Below, piece by piece: positions 24,854 to 34,875 of a stretch of DNA of 46,484 bases; the stretch's first letter is position 1; every line of letters begins with the position of its first letter. The DNA comes from CAZVAR01 sp964625225 (GTDB lineage Bacteria; Pseudomonadota; Alphaproteobacteria; JAJUGE01). The DNA is taken from positions 1 through 46,484 of the forward strand of contig CAZVAR010000011.1 in NCBI GenBank assembly GCA_964625225.1, written 5' to 3'. Below the pieces are notes generated by a model. The model made no database searches. It was not told where the DNA came from and saw only the letters and a program-made list of their open reading frames with translations. The position numbers were made by a program, and so were the translations under genes.

Positions 24854-26761
24854 TCATGTCTCTTCGACCATCATGATGCCGCCCCAGCTATAGCCGGCGC
24901 CGGGCTTCACGACCTTGCGGACCCGCTCCTTCCAGGCCTCGTCCGAAGGTGACGGGTACATGAGGCGCCCCTCGCTGTTCCAGCGATAGCCGGCCTCCTT
25001 CAGGATCGTGCGCGCCTTTTCCAGGTCGAATTCCGGCGCCGGCGGCAGGTTCGGGTTGTGCCAGGGGTTTCCCTCGACCAGGAAGGTATTCGATTCGGGT
25101 ATGCGGCCCGAGCCTTCCCAGACGACGTCGACCAGGAACTGCCGGTCGAAACTGTGGTGCCAAGCGCGGCGGAACTCGTAGTCGCGCCAGGGCAGCCAGG
25201 AGATGCGCGTGACGCCGTGCAGCCAGTTGACGTCCTTCACGCGCTCCAGCTTGACGTGAGGGATGCCCTCGAGCGATTTCGCCTGCGATGGCTTCAGATA
25301 GACACCATCGGTGAAATCGACCTCGCCCGACTGCATTCGCCCCAACAGGCCGTCCACCGACGGAACCACGACCATCACCAATTCGTCGATGTTCGGCGCA
25401 GCGAAGTGCCGTTTATTGGCGATGAGCTGCAGCTCCGTGTCCTTGCGGTAACGGCCGAACTTGAAGGGGCCGCTGCCGATCTGGTCCTTGGGCGCCACCA
25501 CCAGCCGTCGGGCGTCCTCGCCTTCCTTCAGATTCTGTTCCGCAGCCAGCCGCTCCCAGACATGCTTGGGAAAGATCACGTTTAGCACGAGGAAATAGGT
25601 CTCGAATTCCCCGTAAGGCTGTTTGAAGTGGAGCCGAACCGTACGCTTCGCCTCGTCTAGGATCTCGCAACTCTTCAGATAGCGGTTCGCCGTCCAGAAG
25701 AAGCCCCGGTCGTACTTCATCAGGAAGTCGAGCGTGAACTTGAGGTCGTGGACAGTCACCGGCTTGCCGTCGTGGAACTCCATCCCTTCGCGCAGGGTCA
25801 GGTTCCACGTCTGATCGTCGATGCGCTCCCAGGATTCCGCAGCCCAGGGAATGACATTCAGATTCTCGTCCAGGAAGGCGAGCCGATCGTAGATCATGCG
25901 ACCGATCGCCCGGTAGCGGTTGCCGGCACTGATGAGATTGATCGACTTGTCGACCGCGGTGACGCCGACGATCGCGCGCTTGCGGTTCGTCTTCGGCTTC
26001 ATACGCAGATAGGTATGGAAGATGTTGAAATCGGCGATGCCGAAGCCCGTCACCGGTACCACGTCGGACCAGGCGGCGCCGTTGTAGGCGTTGATGATGC
26101 CGGGACCCCAGCCGAACTGCGTGATGTAGAGGTCGTCGGCCAGTATCTCCTGGGCGCGATGAACATGCTTCATCCGCTCCTGGCGGTCGCCGGTTGCAGC
26201 CTGCGCCTCGATTGCCGCATCATATTGCTCGTTCGCCCATTCGCCGTAATTGCGGCGGTCGAGCCCGTAGGCGCGTGAGACCAACCATTCGGAGGGGTCG
26301 AGCCGTTCCGGGCGCGGCACCGCCGGATGGATTTCCACGTCGCCGTGCCGGTGGCTGAGAATCGCCTCAAGCCAGCGCGCCTGCGATACTTGTTCGATCT
26401 TGTATTTCAAGCCGATCTTCTCGGCATCGGCCGCCCAGCGGCGCCAAGCATCGATCCAGTCCGGCTGCGTGTTCTGGACGAGGACCGAGAGCTCCGGCAC
26501 GATGGCACCGTCCTTCGGCCAGGTGATGCGGGGAAGTGTCTCGTCGATCCAGCCCTGGTCCTTCAGGAAATAGCCGTCCTTGCTGTCGTAGAAGTCACGA
26601 TAGCGATCCTTCGCAAACTTGATTTTCGCAGCGTCCTGCGCATTGGCCGGGCGGAACGGCATCTGCGAGAGCGCGAGCGTGCCTCCGGTGACGGCGGCGA
26701 GCTTCATGAACGTGCGGCGATCGATCCCGCCGGCAAGCAATTTCCGGATGTCGAGCGACAT
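24854..26761 (-). CDS. Tat-exported SBP family 5 binding protein with apparently permuted lobes
   Basis: 635 aa from ATG 26761 (GGGAGGG upstream). DRRTFMKLAAVTGGTLALSQ (14-33) is a twin-arginine signal. The lobe order is unusual. Residues 89-250 (ELSVLVQNTQPDW, AADAEKIGLKYKIEQVS, RNYGEWANEQYDAAIEAQ, RMKHVHRAQEILADD) resemble the C-terminal lobe of family 5. Residues 285-600 (AIGRMIYDRLAFLDENLNV, GMEFHDGKPVTVHDLKFTLD at 326-345, GSGPFKFGRY) resemble the N-terminal lobe and end with the hinge helix EFDLEKARTILKEAGY (577-592), which normally precedes the C-lobe. So the protein looks circularly permuted at the inter-lobe connection. It is also longer than the 500-540 aa norm. Presumed receptor for the permeases at 20640-22572. 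Confidence 0.85.
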   Translation of the reverse strand: MSLDIRKLLAGGIDRRTFMKLAAVTGGTLALSQMPFRPANAQDAAKIKFAKDRYRDFYDSKDGYFLKDQGWIDETLPRITWPKDGAIVPELSVLVQNTQPDWIDAWRRWAADAEKIGLKYKIEQVSQARWLEAILSHRHGDVEIHPAVPRPERLDPSEWLVSRAYGLDRRNYGEWANEQYDAAIEAQAATGDRQERMKHVHRAQEILADDLYITQFGWGPGIINAYNGAAWSDVVPVTGFGIADFNIFHTYLRMKPKTNRKRAIVGVTAVDKSINLISAGNRYRAIGRMIYDRLAFLDENLNVIPWAAESWERIDDQTWNLTLREGMEFHDGKPVTVHDLKFTLDFLMKYDRGFFWTANRYLKSCEILDEAKRTVRLHFKQPYGEFETYFLVLNVIFPKHVWERLAAEQNLKEGEDARRLVVAPKDQIGSGPFKFGRYRKDTELQLIANKRHFAAPNIDELVMVVVPSVDGLLGRMQSGEVDFTDGVYLKPSQAKSLEGIPHVKLERVKDVNWLHGVTRISWLPWRDYEFRRAWHHSFDRQFLVDVVWEGSGRIPESNTFLVEGNPWHNPNLPPAPEFDLEKARTILKEAGYRWNSEGRLMYPSPSDEAWKERVRKVVKPGAGYSWGGIMMVEET

Positions 26762-26784
26762 CGTACCCTCCCTTCGCGTTCGAT

Positions 26785-27801
<1,017 letters not shown>

Positions 27802-27860
27802 CGCTGCTCCCGTTCCGCGATCCGGTCCCAGCCGGCCTCCTGCGACCGGTGCGCCGGCGC

Positions 27861-28499
27861 TCATGCATACACCCATGGGCGCTCTTGCCGGTCGCGCGCC
27901 TGGAAGGCGGCTATCTCCGCGTCTCGCAGCAGCGTCGCGCCGATCGGATCGAGCCCTTGCAGCAGAGCCTGGCGGCGATTGGGATCCACCGTGAAGGCGA
28001 CCACCCGCTTGCCGGGTGTGCGGACCTCCTGGGCTTCCAAGTCGATGGTGAAGGTTGCCCCGGCCTCGGCGGCGGCACGCGCCTCTTCGGCCAGCGCCTC
28101 CACCTCCGCCTGCGGCAGGACAATCGGCAGCACGCCGTTCTGGAAGCAGTTGTTGAAGAAAATGTCGCCGAAGCTGGGTGCGATGACGCAGCGGATGCCC
28201 ATGCCCCGGATCGCCCAGACCGCGCCTTCGCGCGAGCTGCCGCAGCCGAAATTTCGGCCGGCCAGCAGGATCCTGGCGCCGCGGTAGTGCGGGTGATTGA
28301 GCACGAAATCCGGGTTCTCCGAGCCGTCCGGGCGATAGCGCAGCGATTCGAAGGCCCACGGTCCGAGATTCTCCCGGTCCGGCCCAACCAACCGCTCGAT
28401 CCGGATCACCACATCGGTATCGACGTTCTCCCGCATGAACGGTGCCGCCACGCCCTCCAGCACCGTGAACTGGCGCTCATTGGTTCTGTCCTGTCCCAT
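27861..28499 (-). CDS. leuD: LeuD-type small subunit of an aconitase-superfamily hydratase (copy 2)
   Basis: 212 aa; ATG 28499 lies 3 bases after the leuC2 stop. Motifs are RENVDTDVVIRIERLVG (23-39), GRNFGCGSSREGAVWAI (81-97) and APSFGDIFFNNCFQNGVLP. The substrate-loop segment is the most divergent of the three copies: the family's DTD.IIP reads DTDVVIR, replacing the Pro and inserting Arg. GSSREHAPWA reads GSSREGAVWA. These changes imply a carboxylate other than isopropylmalate (inference). The catalytic serine pair is intact, so the enzyme should be active. Ends PWVYA without an extension. Confidence 0.9.
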   Translation of the reverse strand: MGQDRTNERQFTVLEGVAAPFMRENVDTDVVIRIERLVGPDRENLGPWAFESLRYRPDGSENPDFVLNHPHYRGARILLAGRNFGCGSSREGAVWAIRGMGIRCVIAPSFGDIFFNNCFQNGVLPIVLPQAEVEALAEEARAAAEAGATFTIDLEAQEVRTPGKRVVAFTVDPNRRQALLQGLDPIGATLLRDAEIAAFQARDRQERPWVYA

Positions 28500-28502
28500 G
28501 GC

Positions 28503-29924
28503 TCAGAGTCCCAACCGGCGCACATCGGCGATAGAGCCCGCCACCGCCGCCGCCGCGGCCAGAGCCGGACTCGCGAGGTGAGTGCGCGCGCCGGGGCCTT
28601 GACGGCCGACGAAATTACGATTCGAGGTCGAGACGCAACGCTGGCCCGGCGGGACGACCTCGCCATTGGCCGCTACGCATTGCGAGCAGCCCGGCTCGCG
28701 CCAGTCGAAGCCGGCGTCCCGGAAGACCCGGTCCAACCCCTCGCTCTCGGCCTCCTGCTTCACCCGGACTGAGCCGGGCACCACCCAGGCGGTGACGCCC
28801 GCGGCGACACGCCGGCCGCGTACGACCCGTGCCGCGTCGCGCAGATCCTCGATCCGACTGTTGGTGCAGGAGCCGATGAACACGCGGTCTATCGGCGTGC
28901 CGGCGATCGGCCGCCCGGGCTCCAGGCCCATATAGCGCAGGGCGTCGGTGGCGGCGTTGCGCCGGCTGGCGTCCGGCAGGCTCGCCGGATCGGGAATGAC
29001 TCCGTCCACGCCCACCACGTCCTGCGGGCTGGTGCCCCAGGTGATCTGCGGCGCCAGGCTGCCGATGTCGACATGCTCCTCGCGGTCGAACACCGCATCC
29101 GGATCGCTCGGCAGCCGGCGCCACGCAGCGACGGCCTTGTCCCAGACCTCTCCCTTCGGTGCGAACGGCCGTCCCGACAAATACTCGATCGTCGTATCGT
29201 CGGGCGCGATCATGCCGAACCGGGCGCCCATTTCGATCGAGAGATTGCAGAGCGTCAGCCGCCCCTCCATCGACAGCGCCCGGATCGCCGGCCCGGCATA
29301 CTCGACCGCATGGCCCGTCCCGGCGGCCGCGCCAAGCGTTCCGATCAGATGGAGAATCAGGTCCTTCGGTCGGACCCACTCGCCCGGCGTTCCGGTGAAG
29401 GTGACCCGCATCCGCTTCGGCCGGCGCTGCTGAATGGTCTGGGTGGCCAGGACGTGCAGCAGCTCGGAGGAACCGATCCCCCAGGCCATGGCGCCGAGCG
29501 CGCCGTGGGTACAGGTGTGGCTGTCGCCGCAGACGATGGTCGTGCCCGGCAAGCTGATGCCCATTTCCGGCCCGACCACATGGACGATACCCTGGCCGTC
29601 CTCACCGAGATCGAACAGGCGGACGCCGTGCCGCCGCGTCTGCTCGCGCAGTGCCCGCATATATTGGGCGCTCAGGGGCGAAGTGTCGGCGGTCCGCCCG
29701 GGCGCGCTCGATACCGCGTGATCGGGGGTCGCGAAAGTGAGCTCCGGGTTACGCACGCGGTAGCCCATCTCCCCGATACGCCGCAGGCCCATGCCGCCGC
29801 CGAGATCGTGCATGATGTGGCGGTCGACGTGGAGCAGCGCCGTGTCGTCGCCGAGGTCGGCGACGACATGCGCGTCCCAAATCTTGTCGAAGAGCGTGCG
29901 GCCGTGCCTGGCCTTCTCGGGCAT
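28503..29924 (-). CDS. leuC: LeuC-type large subunit of an aconitase-superfamily hydratase (copy 2)
   Basis: 473 aa from ATG 29924, six bases after the stop of lyase 2, with GGAG and AAGG upstream. The [4Fe-4S] cysteines are Cys353 (FIGSCTNSR), Cys413 and Cys416 (EPGCSQC). Other motifs are DKIWDAHVVADLG, TPDHAVSSAPG, CGDSHTCTHGALGAMAWGIG and TWGTSPQDVV. The SHTCTHGA form, and SQCVAANGE in place of SMCLAMNPD, shift it toward the homoaconitase and dimethylmaleate-hydratase side of the family. Together with leuD2 and the lyase gene directly upstream it forms the kind of hydratase-lyase pair used for 2,3-dimethylmalate, and more generally for hydroxy-acid isomerisation then cleavage (inference). 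Cytoplasmic. Confidence 0.93.
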   Translation of the reverse strand: MPEKARHGRTLFDKIWDAHVVADLGDDTALLHVDRHIMHDLGGGMGLRRIGEMGYRVRNPELTFATPDHAVSSAPGRTADTSPLSAQYMRALREQTRRHGVRLFDLGEDGQGIVHVVGPEMGISLPGTTIVCGDSHTCTHGALGAMAWGIGSSELLHVLATQTIQQRRPKRMRVTFTGTPGEWVRPKDLILHLIGTLGAAAGTGHAVEYAGPAIRALSMEGRLTLCNLSIEMGARFGMIAPDDTTIEYLSGRPFAPKGEVWDKAVAAWRRLPSDPDAVFDREEHVDIGSLAPQITWGTSPQDVVGVDGVIPDPASLPDASRRNAATDALRYMGLEPGRPIAGTPIDRVFIGSCTNSRIEDLRDAARVVRGRRVAAGVTAWVVPGSVRVKQEAESEGLDRVFRDAGFDWREPGCSQCVAANGEVVPPGQRCVSTSNRNFVGRQGPGARTHLASPALAAAAAVAGSIADVRRLGL

Positions 29925-29930
29925 CGCGCC

Positions 29931-30815
29931 TTACTCCGCCGCCTGTTTCGCCCACTTCGCCTCGAAATCCCAGACCTCCGGGAAGCCCATCAAGGCGTGC
30001 ATCCCGCCCTCGAGCTGCAGGGTCGGGATATCGGCGCCCAGCGTGCTGCCGTGCCGGAGCAGATAGTCGTAGGCGCGACGCATCGCTTCCGCAGCGGCGC
30101 CGAAGCCGATCCCGGGATAGATCGCGATCGCGAAGCCCCATTCCTTCAGCTTCTCGGCCGCGACCACCGGCGTGCGGCCGGATTGCACCATGTTGGCGAG
30201 CAACGGCGCATCGATGGTCCGGCCGATCCGCTCGATCTCGGCTTCGGATTCCGGCGATTCCACGAAGATGATGTCCGCTCCGGCCTGCCGATAGGCTTCG
30301 GCCCGACGTAGCGCCTCGTCCAAGCCGAGGCTGGTGCGCGCGTCGGTGCGAGCGATGATCAGCGTCTCGTCGCTGCGGCGCGCCTCGGTCGCGACGCGCA
30401 GCTTCAGCACCATGTCTTCGATCGGGATCACGCGCCGGCCGGGCGTGTGGCCGCATTTCTTCGGCATCTCCTGATCTTCGATCTGGATCGCCGCCACGCC
30501 CGCCGCCTCGTAGCCGCGCACCGTGTGGCGCACGTTCAGCAGGCCGCCATAGCCGGTATCGGCGTCGGCGATCAGCGGCGTGTCGCACATCTCGGCGATC
30601 ATCCGCGCACGGCCGACCATGTCGGTGTAGGTGGCCAGCCCGGCGTCGGGCAGCCCGAGATGCGAGGCCGTCGTGCCGTAGCCGGTCATGTACAGGGCCT
30701 TGAAGCCCATCCGGTCGGCGATCCGCGCCGAGATGCCATCGAACACGCCGGGCGCGACGATGAATTCCTTCGTGCGGATCAGTTCCTTGATCCCGGGCTT
30801 ACCGTTCTTCGCCAT
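29931..30815 (-). CDS. 2-methylisocitrate lyase / dimethylmalate lyase-like ICL/PEPM-family lyase (lyase 2)
   Basis: 294 aa, exactly as long as lyase 1 but only moderately similar. FIVAPGVFDGISARIADRMGF opens the barrel. LIADADTGYGGLLNV (81-95) holds the metal-binding aspartates, and IQIEDQEMPKKCGH (110-123) contains the catalytic-loop Cys121. IIARTDARTSLGLDEALRRA and FVESPESEAEIERI follow as in PrpB and Dml. ATG 30815 has AAGGA about 11 bases upstream. It lies between leuD3 (18 bases upstream) and leuC2 (6 bases downstream), so a lyase is sandwiched between two hydratases. Expected products are pyruvate or glyoxylate plus a short carboxylic acid; the substrate cannot be named. Confidence 0.91.
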   Translation of the reverse strand: MAKNGKPGIKELIRTKEFIVAPGVFDGISARIADRMGFKALYMTGYGTTASHLGLPDAGLATYTDMVGRARMIAEMCDTPLIADADTGYGGLLNVRHTVRGYEAAGVAAIQIEDQEMPKKCGHTPGRRVIPIEDMVLKLRVATEARRSDETLIIARTDARTSLGLDEALRRAEAYRQAGADIIFVESPESEAEIERIGRTIDAPLLANMVQSGRTPVVAAEKLKEWGFAIAIYPGIGFGAAAEAMRRAYDYLLRHGSTLGADIPTLQLEGGMHALMGFPEVWDFEAKWAKQAAE

Positions 30816-30833
30816 GATCCCGTAATCCTTCCC

Positions 30834-31493
30834 TCAGCTTCGTTGGTCGCCTCGTCGCACTGTCGTGCCGCTCTCACCGGTCTGGTAGGCCCAGGGGCGG
30901 CGGGCATGGTCCGCAACCCGGAAGGCGGCGATCGCGTCAGCATGGCGCAGCGTCAGATCGACCTGGTCGAGTCCGGACAGCAGCATCTCACGGTTCGGAC
31001 GCGAGACCCGGAAGGGGATACGCTCGCCGTCCGGCGCCAGCACGATGCCGGCCTCCAGATCGACCGTGATCGCCGCCCGGCCCTGGCTCGTCTCGACCTG
31101 CCCGGCCAGCCGCCGCACCGTCGGGAGATCGAGTTCCACCGGCAGCACGCCGTTGCGGAAACAGTTGTTGTAGAAGATCCCGCCGAAGCTCGGCGCGATC
31201 ACGCTGCGGAAGCCGTATTGCCGCAGCGCCCAGACCGCGGCCTCGCGCGAGCTGCCGCAGCCGAAATTGGGGCCGGCCAGCAGGATCGTCGCATGGCGCC
31301 AGGGCTCCCGGTTCAGCAGGAACTCGAGATTCTCGCGGCGCCCCTCAAAATAGCGCCAGCCGGCGAACAGGCTCGCCGCATGCCCCTCGCGTCCGGCGCG
31401 AATCAACTCGCCGGCGGGAATGATCTGGTCGGTGTCGATGTTCGGCCGCAGGAGGACCGCGGCGGTACCGGTGACGCGAACAAACTGCTCCAT
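30834..31493 (-). CDS. leuD: LeuD-type small subunit of an aconitase-superfamily hydratase (copy 3)
   Basis: 219 aa from ATG 31493, 11 bases after the leuC3 stop. Motifs are LLRPNIDTDQIIPAGELIR (14-32), LAGPNFGCGSSREAAVWAL (72-90) and APSFGGIFYNNCFRNGVLPVELD. Of the three copies this one best keeps the IPMI-like DTDQIIP, but the following Lys-Gln-Phe-Leu is changed to Ala-Gly-Glu-Leu, and the Ser-pair context reads REAAVWAL. In FGGIFYNN a Gly stands where Ala or Asp is usual. A short hydrophilic tail ends GDQRS. Partner of LeuC3; second gene of the cluster. Confidence 0.9.
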   Translation of the reverse strand: MEQFVRVTGTAAVLLRPNIDTDQIIPAGELIRAGREGHAASLFAGWRYFEGRRENLEFLLNREPWRHATILLAGPNFGCGSSREAAVWALRQYGFRSVIAPSFGGIFYNNCFRNGVLPVELDLPTVRRLAGQVETSQGRAAITVDLEAGIVLAPDGERIPFRVSRPNREMLLSGLDQVDLTLRHADAIAAFRVADHARRPWAYQTGESGTTVRRGDQRS

Positions 31494-31504
31494 CGTGCCT
31501 GCCT

Positions 31505-32914
31505 TCAATGCGCCATCTTGCGGGCATCCGCGATGCTGCCGGCCACCGCCGAGGCGGCGACCGTGGCGGGGCTGGCAAGGTGGGTGCGGGCGCCGGGGCC
31601 CTGCCGTCCCTCGAAATTGCGGTTGGTCGTGCTGACCACCCGTTCTCCTGCAAAGGTCTCGCCGCCCATGAACGCACAGAGCGAGCAGCCCGATTCCCGC
31701 CACTCGAACCCGGCCTCCGTGAAGACGCGGTCGAGGCCCTCGGCCTCCGCCTCGCGCTTGACCCGGGTCGAGCCGGGAACACAGATCGCGCGCACGCCTG
31801 CGGCGACTTTGCGCCCGCGCAGCACTTCCGCCGCCGCCCGCAAATCGGACAGCCGGCTGTTGGTGCAGGAGCCGATGAATGCAGCGGTGATCGGCACGCC
31901 CTCCAGCGGCGTGCCCGGCGTCAGTCCGGTATAGGCCGCGGCGCGCGACCAGGCCTCGCGACGGACCGCGTCGGGTGCCGTGGCCGGGTCCGGGACCCGC
32001 CCGTCGACCGGGACGGTATGTTCCGGGCTGGTACCCCAGGTGATCTGCGGCGCCAGCACGGTGCAGTCGATTTCCACCTCCGCGTCGAACGCCGCATCGG
32101 GGTCGCCCGGAAGCGTCCGCCAGTATGAAAGGGCGCGCTCCCAGGCCGCACCCTTGGGGGCGAACTCACGGCCGGCCAGATAGTCGTAGGTCACATCGTC
32201 GGGAGCCACGAAGCCGTATTTCGCCGAGAATTCGATAGCCATGTTGCAAAGGGTGAGACGACCGTCGACCGGCAGGGCCCGCACCGCCGACCCGGCGAAC
32301 TCGACCGCGTGACCGATTCCCCCGTTGGCACCGATGCGACCGATCAGGGCGAGAATCAGGTCCTTCGCGACGACGCCGGCAGCGCACCGTCCCTCGAAGC
32401 GCACCCGCATCGTCTTCGGCTTCACTTGCGGCAACGTCTGCGTCGCCAGCACATGCTCGACCTCGCTCGACCCGATTCCGAAGGCGAGCGCACCGATCCC
32501 ACCCACCGTGCAAGTATGGCTGTCGCCGCAGACCAGGGTAAGGCCGGGCAGCGCCACCCCCAGCTCCGGCGAGACCACATGCACAATCCCCTGGCGATCG
32601 TCGCCCACGTCGAAGAAGTGCAGTCCGTAACGCCGTGCCGCGGAACGCGTCGCGCGGATACGCTCGGCGCCGCCCGGAATGCGCGTCTCGTCACCGCGAC
32701 CGGGAACGGTGTCGACCACGTGGTCGATCACTGCGAACACGAGCTCGGGACATTGCGGCGCCCGCCCGGAGCGCTCGAGGCGCCGAAGCGCTTCGCTTCC
32801 GCTCAGCTCATGCAGGAAAAGCCGGTCGATTTGGAGCAGGAAGGTCTCATCGCCGAGATCGGCGATGACATGGTCGTTCCACACCTTCTCGAAGAAGGTG
32901 CGAGCCTGCGGCAT
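31505..32914 (-). CDS. leuC: LeuC-type large subunit of an aconitase-superfamily hydratase (copy 3)
   Basis: 469 aa from ATG 32914 (AAGGGGA about 8 bases upstream). Open sequence extends further upstream to 33046, but it lacks a binding site and family similarity. The [4Fe-4S] ligands are Cys350 (FIGSCTNSR), Cys410 and Cys413 (ESGCSLC). CGDSHTCTVGGIGALAFGIG (128-147) has Val-Gly-Gly where the family has His-Gly-Ala, which removes the conserved histidine after the SHT.T motif. SLCAFMGGE likewise departs from SMCLAMNPD. TWGTSPEHTV and STTNRNFEGRQGPGARTHL are standard. First gene of the 13-gene cluster, so the promoter should lie in 32915-33301. Confidence 0.92.
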   Translation of the reverse strand: MPQARTFFEKVWNDHVIADLGDETFLLQIDRLFLHELSGSEALRRLERSGRAPQCPELVFAVIDHVVDTVPGRGDETRIPGGAERIRATRSAARRYGLHFFDVGDDRQGIVHVVSPELGVALPGLTLVCGDSHTCTVGGIGALAFGIGSSEVEHVLATQTLPQVKPKTMRVRFEGRCAAGVVAKDLILALIGRIGANGGIGHAVEFAGSAVRALPVDGRLTLCNMAIEFSAKYGFVAPDDVTYDYLAGREFAPKGAAWERALSYWRTLPGDPDAAFDAEVEIDCTVLAPQITWGTSPEHTVPVDGRVPDPATAPDAVRREAWSRAAAYTGLTPGTPLEGVPITAAFIGSCTNSRLSDLRAAAEVLRGRKVAAGVRAICVPGSTRVKREAEAEGLDRVFTEAGFEWRESGCSLCAFMGGETFAGERVVSTTNRNFEGRQGPGARTHLASPATVAASAVAGSIADARKMAH

Positions 32915-33301
32915 GGTGTTTCCCCTTCGCGCATTCTGTCTGTCCGTGCGCCGTTTGATTCGGGCGAGGTTAACGTCATTCCTCTGTCCTGGAAAGGTCG
33001 ACCCGGCAACCGCGCTCGAACTCACGGCATCGGTCCGTCGGATCACGGCCGGCGCGGAGCGATAGACCAGCCAAGCGCGAAAGCATCCGAGCCTTGGGCG
33101 GACGGAGCAGTCCCACTACCGGCCATCGGGCCGGATACTCCTGCGGGCACTCGGGCCGATCGACCGACGGCAGAGCCAGGCACATCGCGCCGGGCCGACT
33201 TGAAAGGCCGGGTCGGGGAACGGCCATGGCCAGCGCTGCACCCCCGCCACCGATCTCGGTTCCCGTTCGGTGGGTCGATTGCCGGGGCTTGTGTGACGCC
33301 G
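32915..33301 (-). other. Gap upstream of the hydratase/importer cluster
   Basis: 387 bases between the amidohydrolase stop (33302) and leuC3. No gene is convincing. It is the expected place for a terminator of the amidohydrolase and a promoter for the 13-gene cluster; neither could be pinpointed, and no regulator gene is adjacent. Confidence 0.4.
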
Positions 33302-34330
33302 TCAACCGCCGCAGGCGCCGATCCGGTACACCCGCGCCGCGGTGTCGTGGAAAAGCTTTGCCTTCTCCTCGGCAGAATAACCGGAGGTCAGCCGCTTGAA
33401 CGAATTCCAAAGAACGTTATAGCTGCAACTGACCTTGTCTACCGGGAAATTGGACTCGAACATGCAGCGATCGACGCCGAACAGCTCGATCGTCTGTTCA
33501 TAATAGGGGCGCGTCGCCTCCATCAGCTCCCGACTGCCCGGCGGGCGCGGTCGCTCGTGCCAGCCGAAGCCGTTTACCTCCATAGCAATGCCGCCGAGCT
33601 TCGCGAAGACGTTCGGACAGTCGGCCAGGGCCTCGATCGCCTTACGCCACGCGCCGAACACCTCGTCGCGCTTGCCGGCATAGGGTCCCACCCCGATCGG
33701 GCCACCGAAATGGTCAAGAACGATCGCCGTGTCCGGGAACGCCCGGGCAAGCTCGGTCAACTCCGGGATCTGCGTATGGTAGCACCATCCCTCGAAGCTG
33801 AGCCGGCGCGGCGCAAGATGGGCGAAGCCCCTGCGGAACTCCGGGTCGGCATAAAGGCCCGGCGGCGGTCCGGTGCGGTGATTCGGCACGTCGGGGCTGG
33901 CGTGCCAGGTCGCGCCCACCCGGATGCCGCGAAAGCGTCCGCCGCCGGCGGCGATCTGCGCGTCGAGTACCGCAGCGGCAGCGTCGCCGAGTCTCAGATC
34001 GGCCGTGCCGACGATGCCGGCGGCGACACGCGTGGGGCCGTACATGCCGGAGGCGCTCATGGCGGCGATGCCGTTCACGAACTCGGTTTCGCCGATCGGC
34101 CGCATGGCCTCGGGCCCGTCCGCCTTGAACATCGCGCCGCACTCGATAAAGACGGTCGACACGACATTGTGGCCGCTGTTCAGGTCCCTGAGGAACTCGT
34201 CGAGCAGATAGCGGGGCTCGACATAAGCCGTGCGAAAATCCCAGAGATGATGGTGCGGGTCGCAGACCGGCAATTCGGGCTCCAACGTCTCCTCGACGGT
34301 AAGCGCCAGCCAATCGTCGTTCGTCGCCAT
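33302..34330 (-). CDS. Amidohydrolase-2 family metal-dependent hydrolase (COG3618 / LigI-like)
   Basis: 342 aa from ATG 34330. The TIM-barrel metal site reads VCDPHHHLWDF (H26-x-H28), a strand-5 histidine is His185 (EGWCYHTQIPEL), a strand-6 histidine His207 (IVLDHFGGP), and the catalytic Asp298 lies in FESNFPVDK. This set defines the COG3618 group, which includes 2-pyrone-4,6-dicarboxylate lactonase LigI, L-rhamnonolactonase and L-fuconolactonase. A lactone or related ring-opening substrate is likely, but not a specific one. Same strand as, and 387 bases upstream of, the hydratase/lyase cluster, so it may feed an opened hydroxy acid into it (inference). No signal peptide; cytoplasmic. Confidence 0.9.
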   Translation of the reverse strand: MATNDDWLALTVEETLEPELPVCDPHHHLWDFRTAYVEPRYLLDEFLRDLNSGHNVVSTVFIECGAMFKADGPEAMRPIGETEFVNGIAAMSASGMYGPTRVAAGIVGTADLRLGDAAAAVLDAQIAAGGGRFRGIRVGATWHASPDVPNHRTGPPPGLYADPEFRRGFAHLAPRRLSFEGWCYHTQIPELTELARAFPDTAIVLDHFGGPIGVGPYAGKRDEVFGAWRKAIEALADCPNVFAKLGGIAMEVNGFGWHERPRPPGSRELMEATRPYYEQTIELFGVDRCMFESNFPVDKVSCSYNVLWNSFKRLTSGYSAEEKAKLFHDTAARVYRIGACGG

Positions 34331-34875
34331 GGAGCCCCTCCCCCGTCGCGTCGGCCATAGTGCATCGGCCCGCTTGCGCGCCTCTGTCCCATGCGCGGTC
34401 GCCTCACGTCGTCCGCATGCGGTGCAGGTGCGGCGGATCCGGCCTCCGGACGAATTCCTCGCCCGGATCGATTACGACGATGCTGAGGACCCGTCGGGGA
34501 GGCGTCAAGCGCGATCGGAAGGCGTCCGGAACGACCGGCGCGGCGTCCGGGCAGTTTCCGGACGGGGCGGGGGCAAGGGCGGAAAGCCGATCGTCCCGCA
34601 TGCCGACGGCATGCTCCAGTGCGGCGGGAGACGGGCGGGACGACGCGGCCGGTGCGTGCACCGCCTGACCGGACATATCGCCCGGTCCGGGTCGCCCGGG
34701 ATGCCCGGCACTCGGGATCTTTCGGCCGGGTGTGTCGTTCGCACCGGAAGAGGGTCGACGTGTCTTGCGGGATGGACAGAGCGACGACAGGGATCGGGTG
34801 ACCGGATTGCCGAGGGGAAAATAGGTGCGCCGGCCCGGGCGTTCCGGTGCCGTATCTGTCGCTGGGACAGAGCGC
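34331..34875. other. Non-coding or decayed stretch upstream of a broken transporter gene
   Basis: 545 bases with no intact gene. A short plus-strand stretch around 34447-34495 reads like protein (DEFLARIDYDDAEDP) but stands alone without start or continuation, so it may be a remnant. The region adjoins two clear pseudogenes, which fits local decay. Confidence 0.35.
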
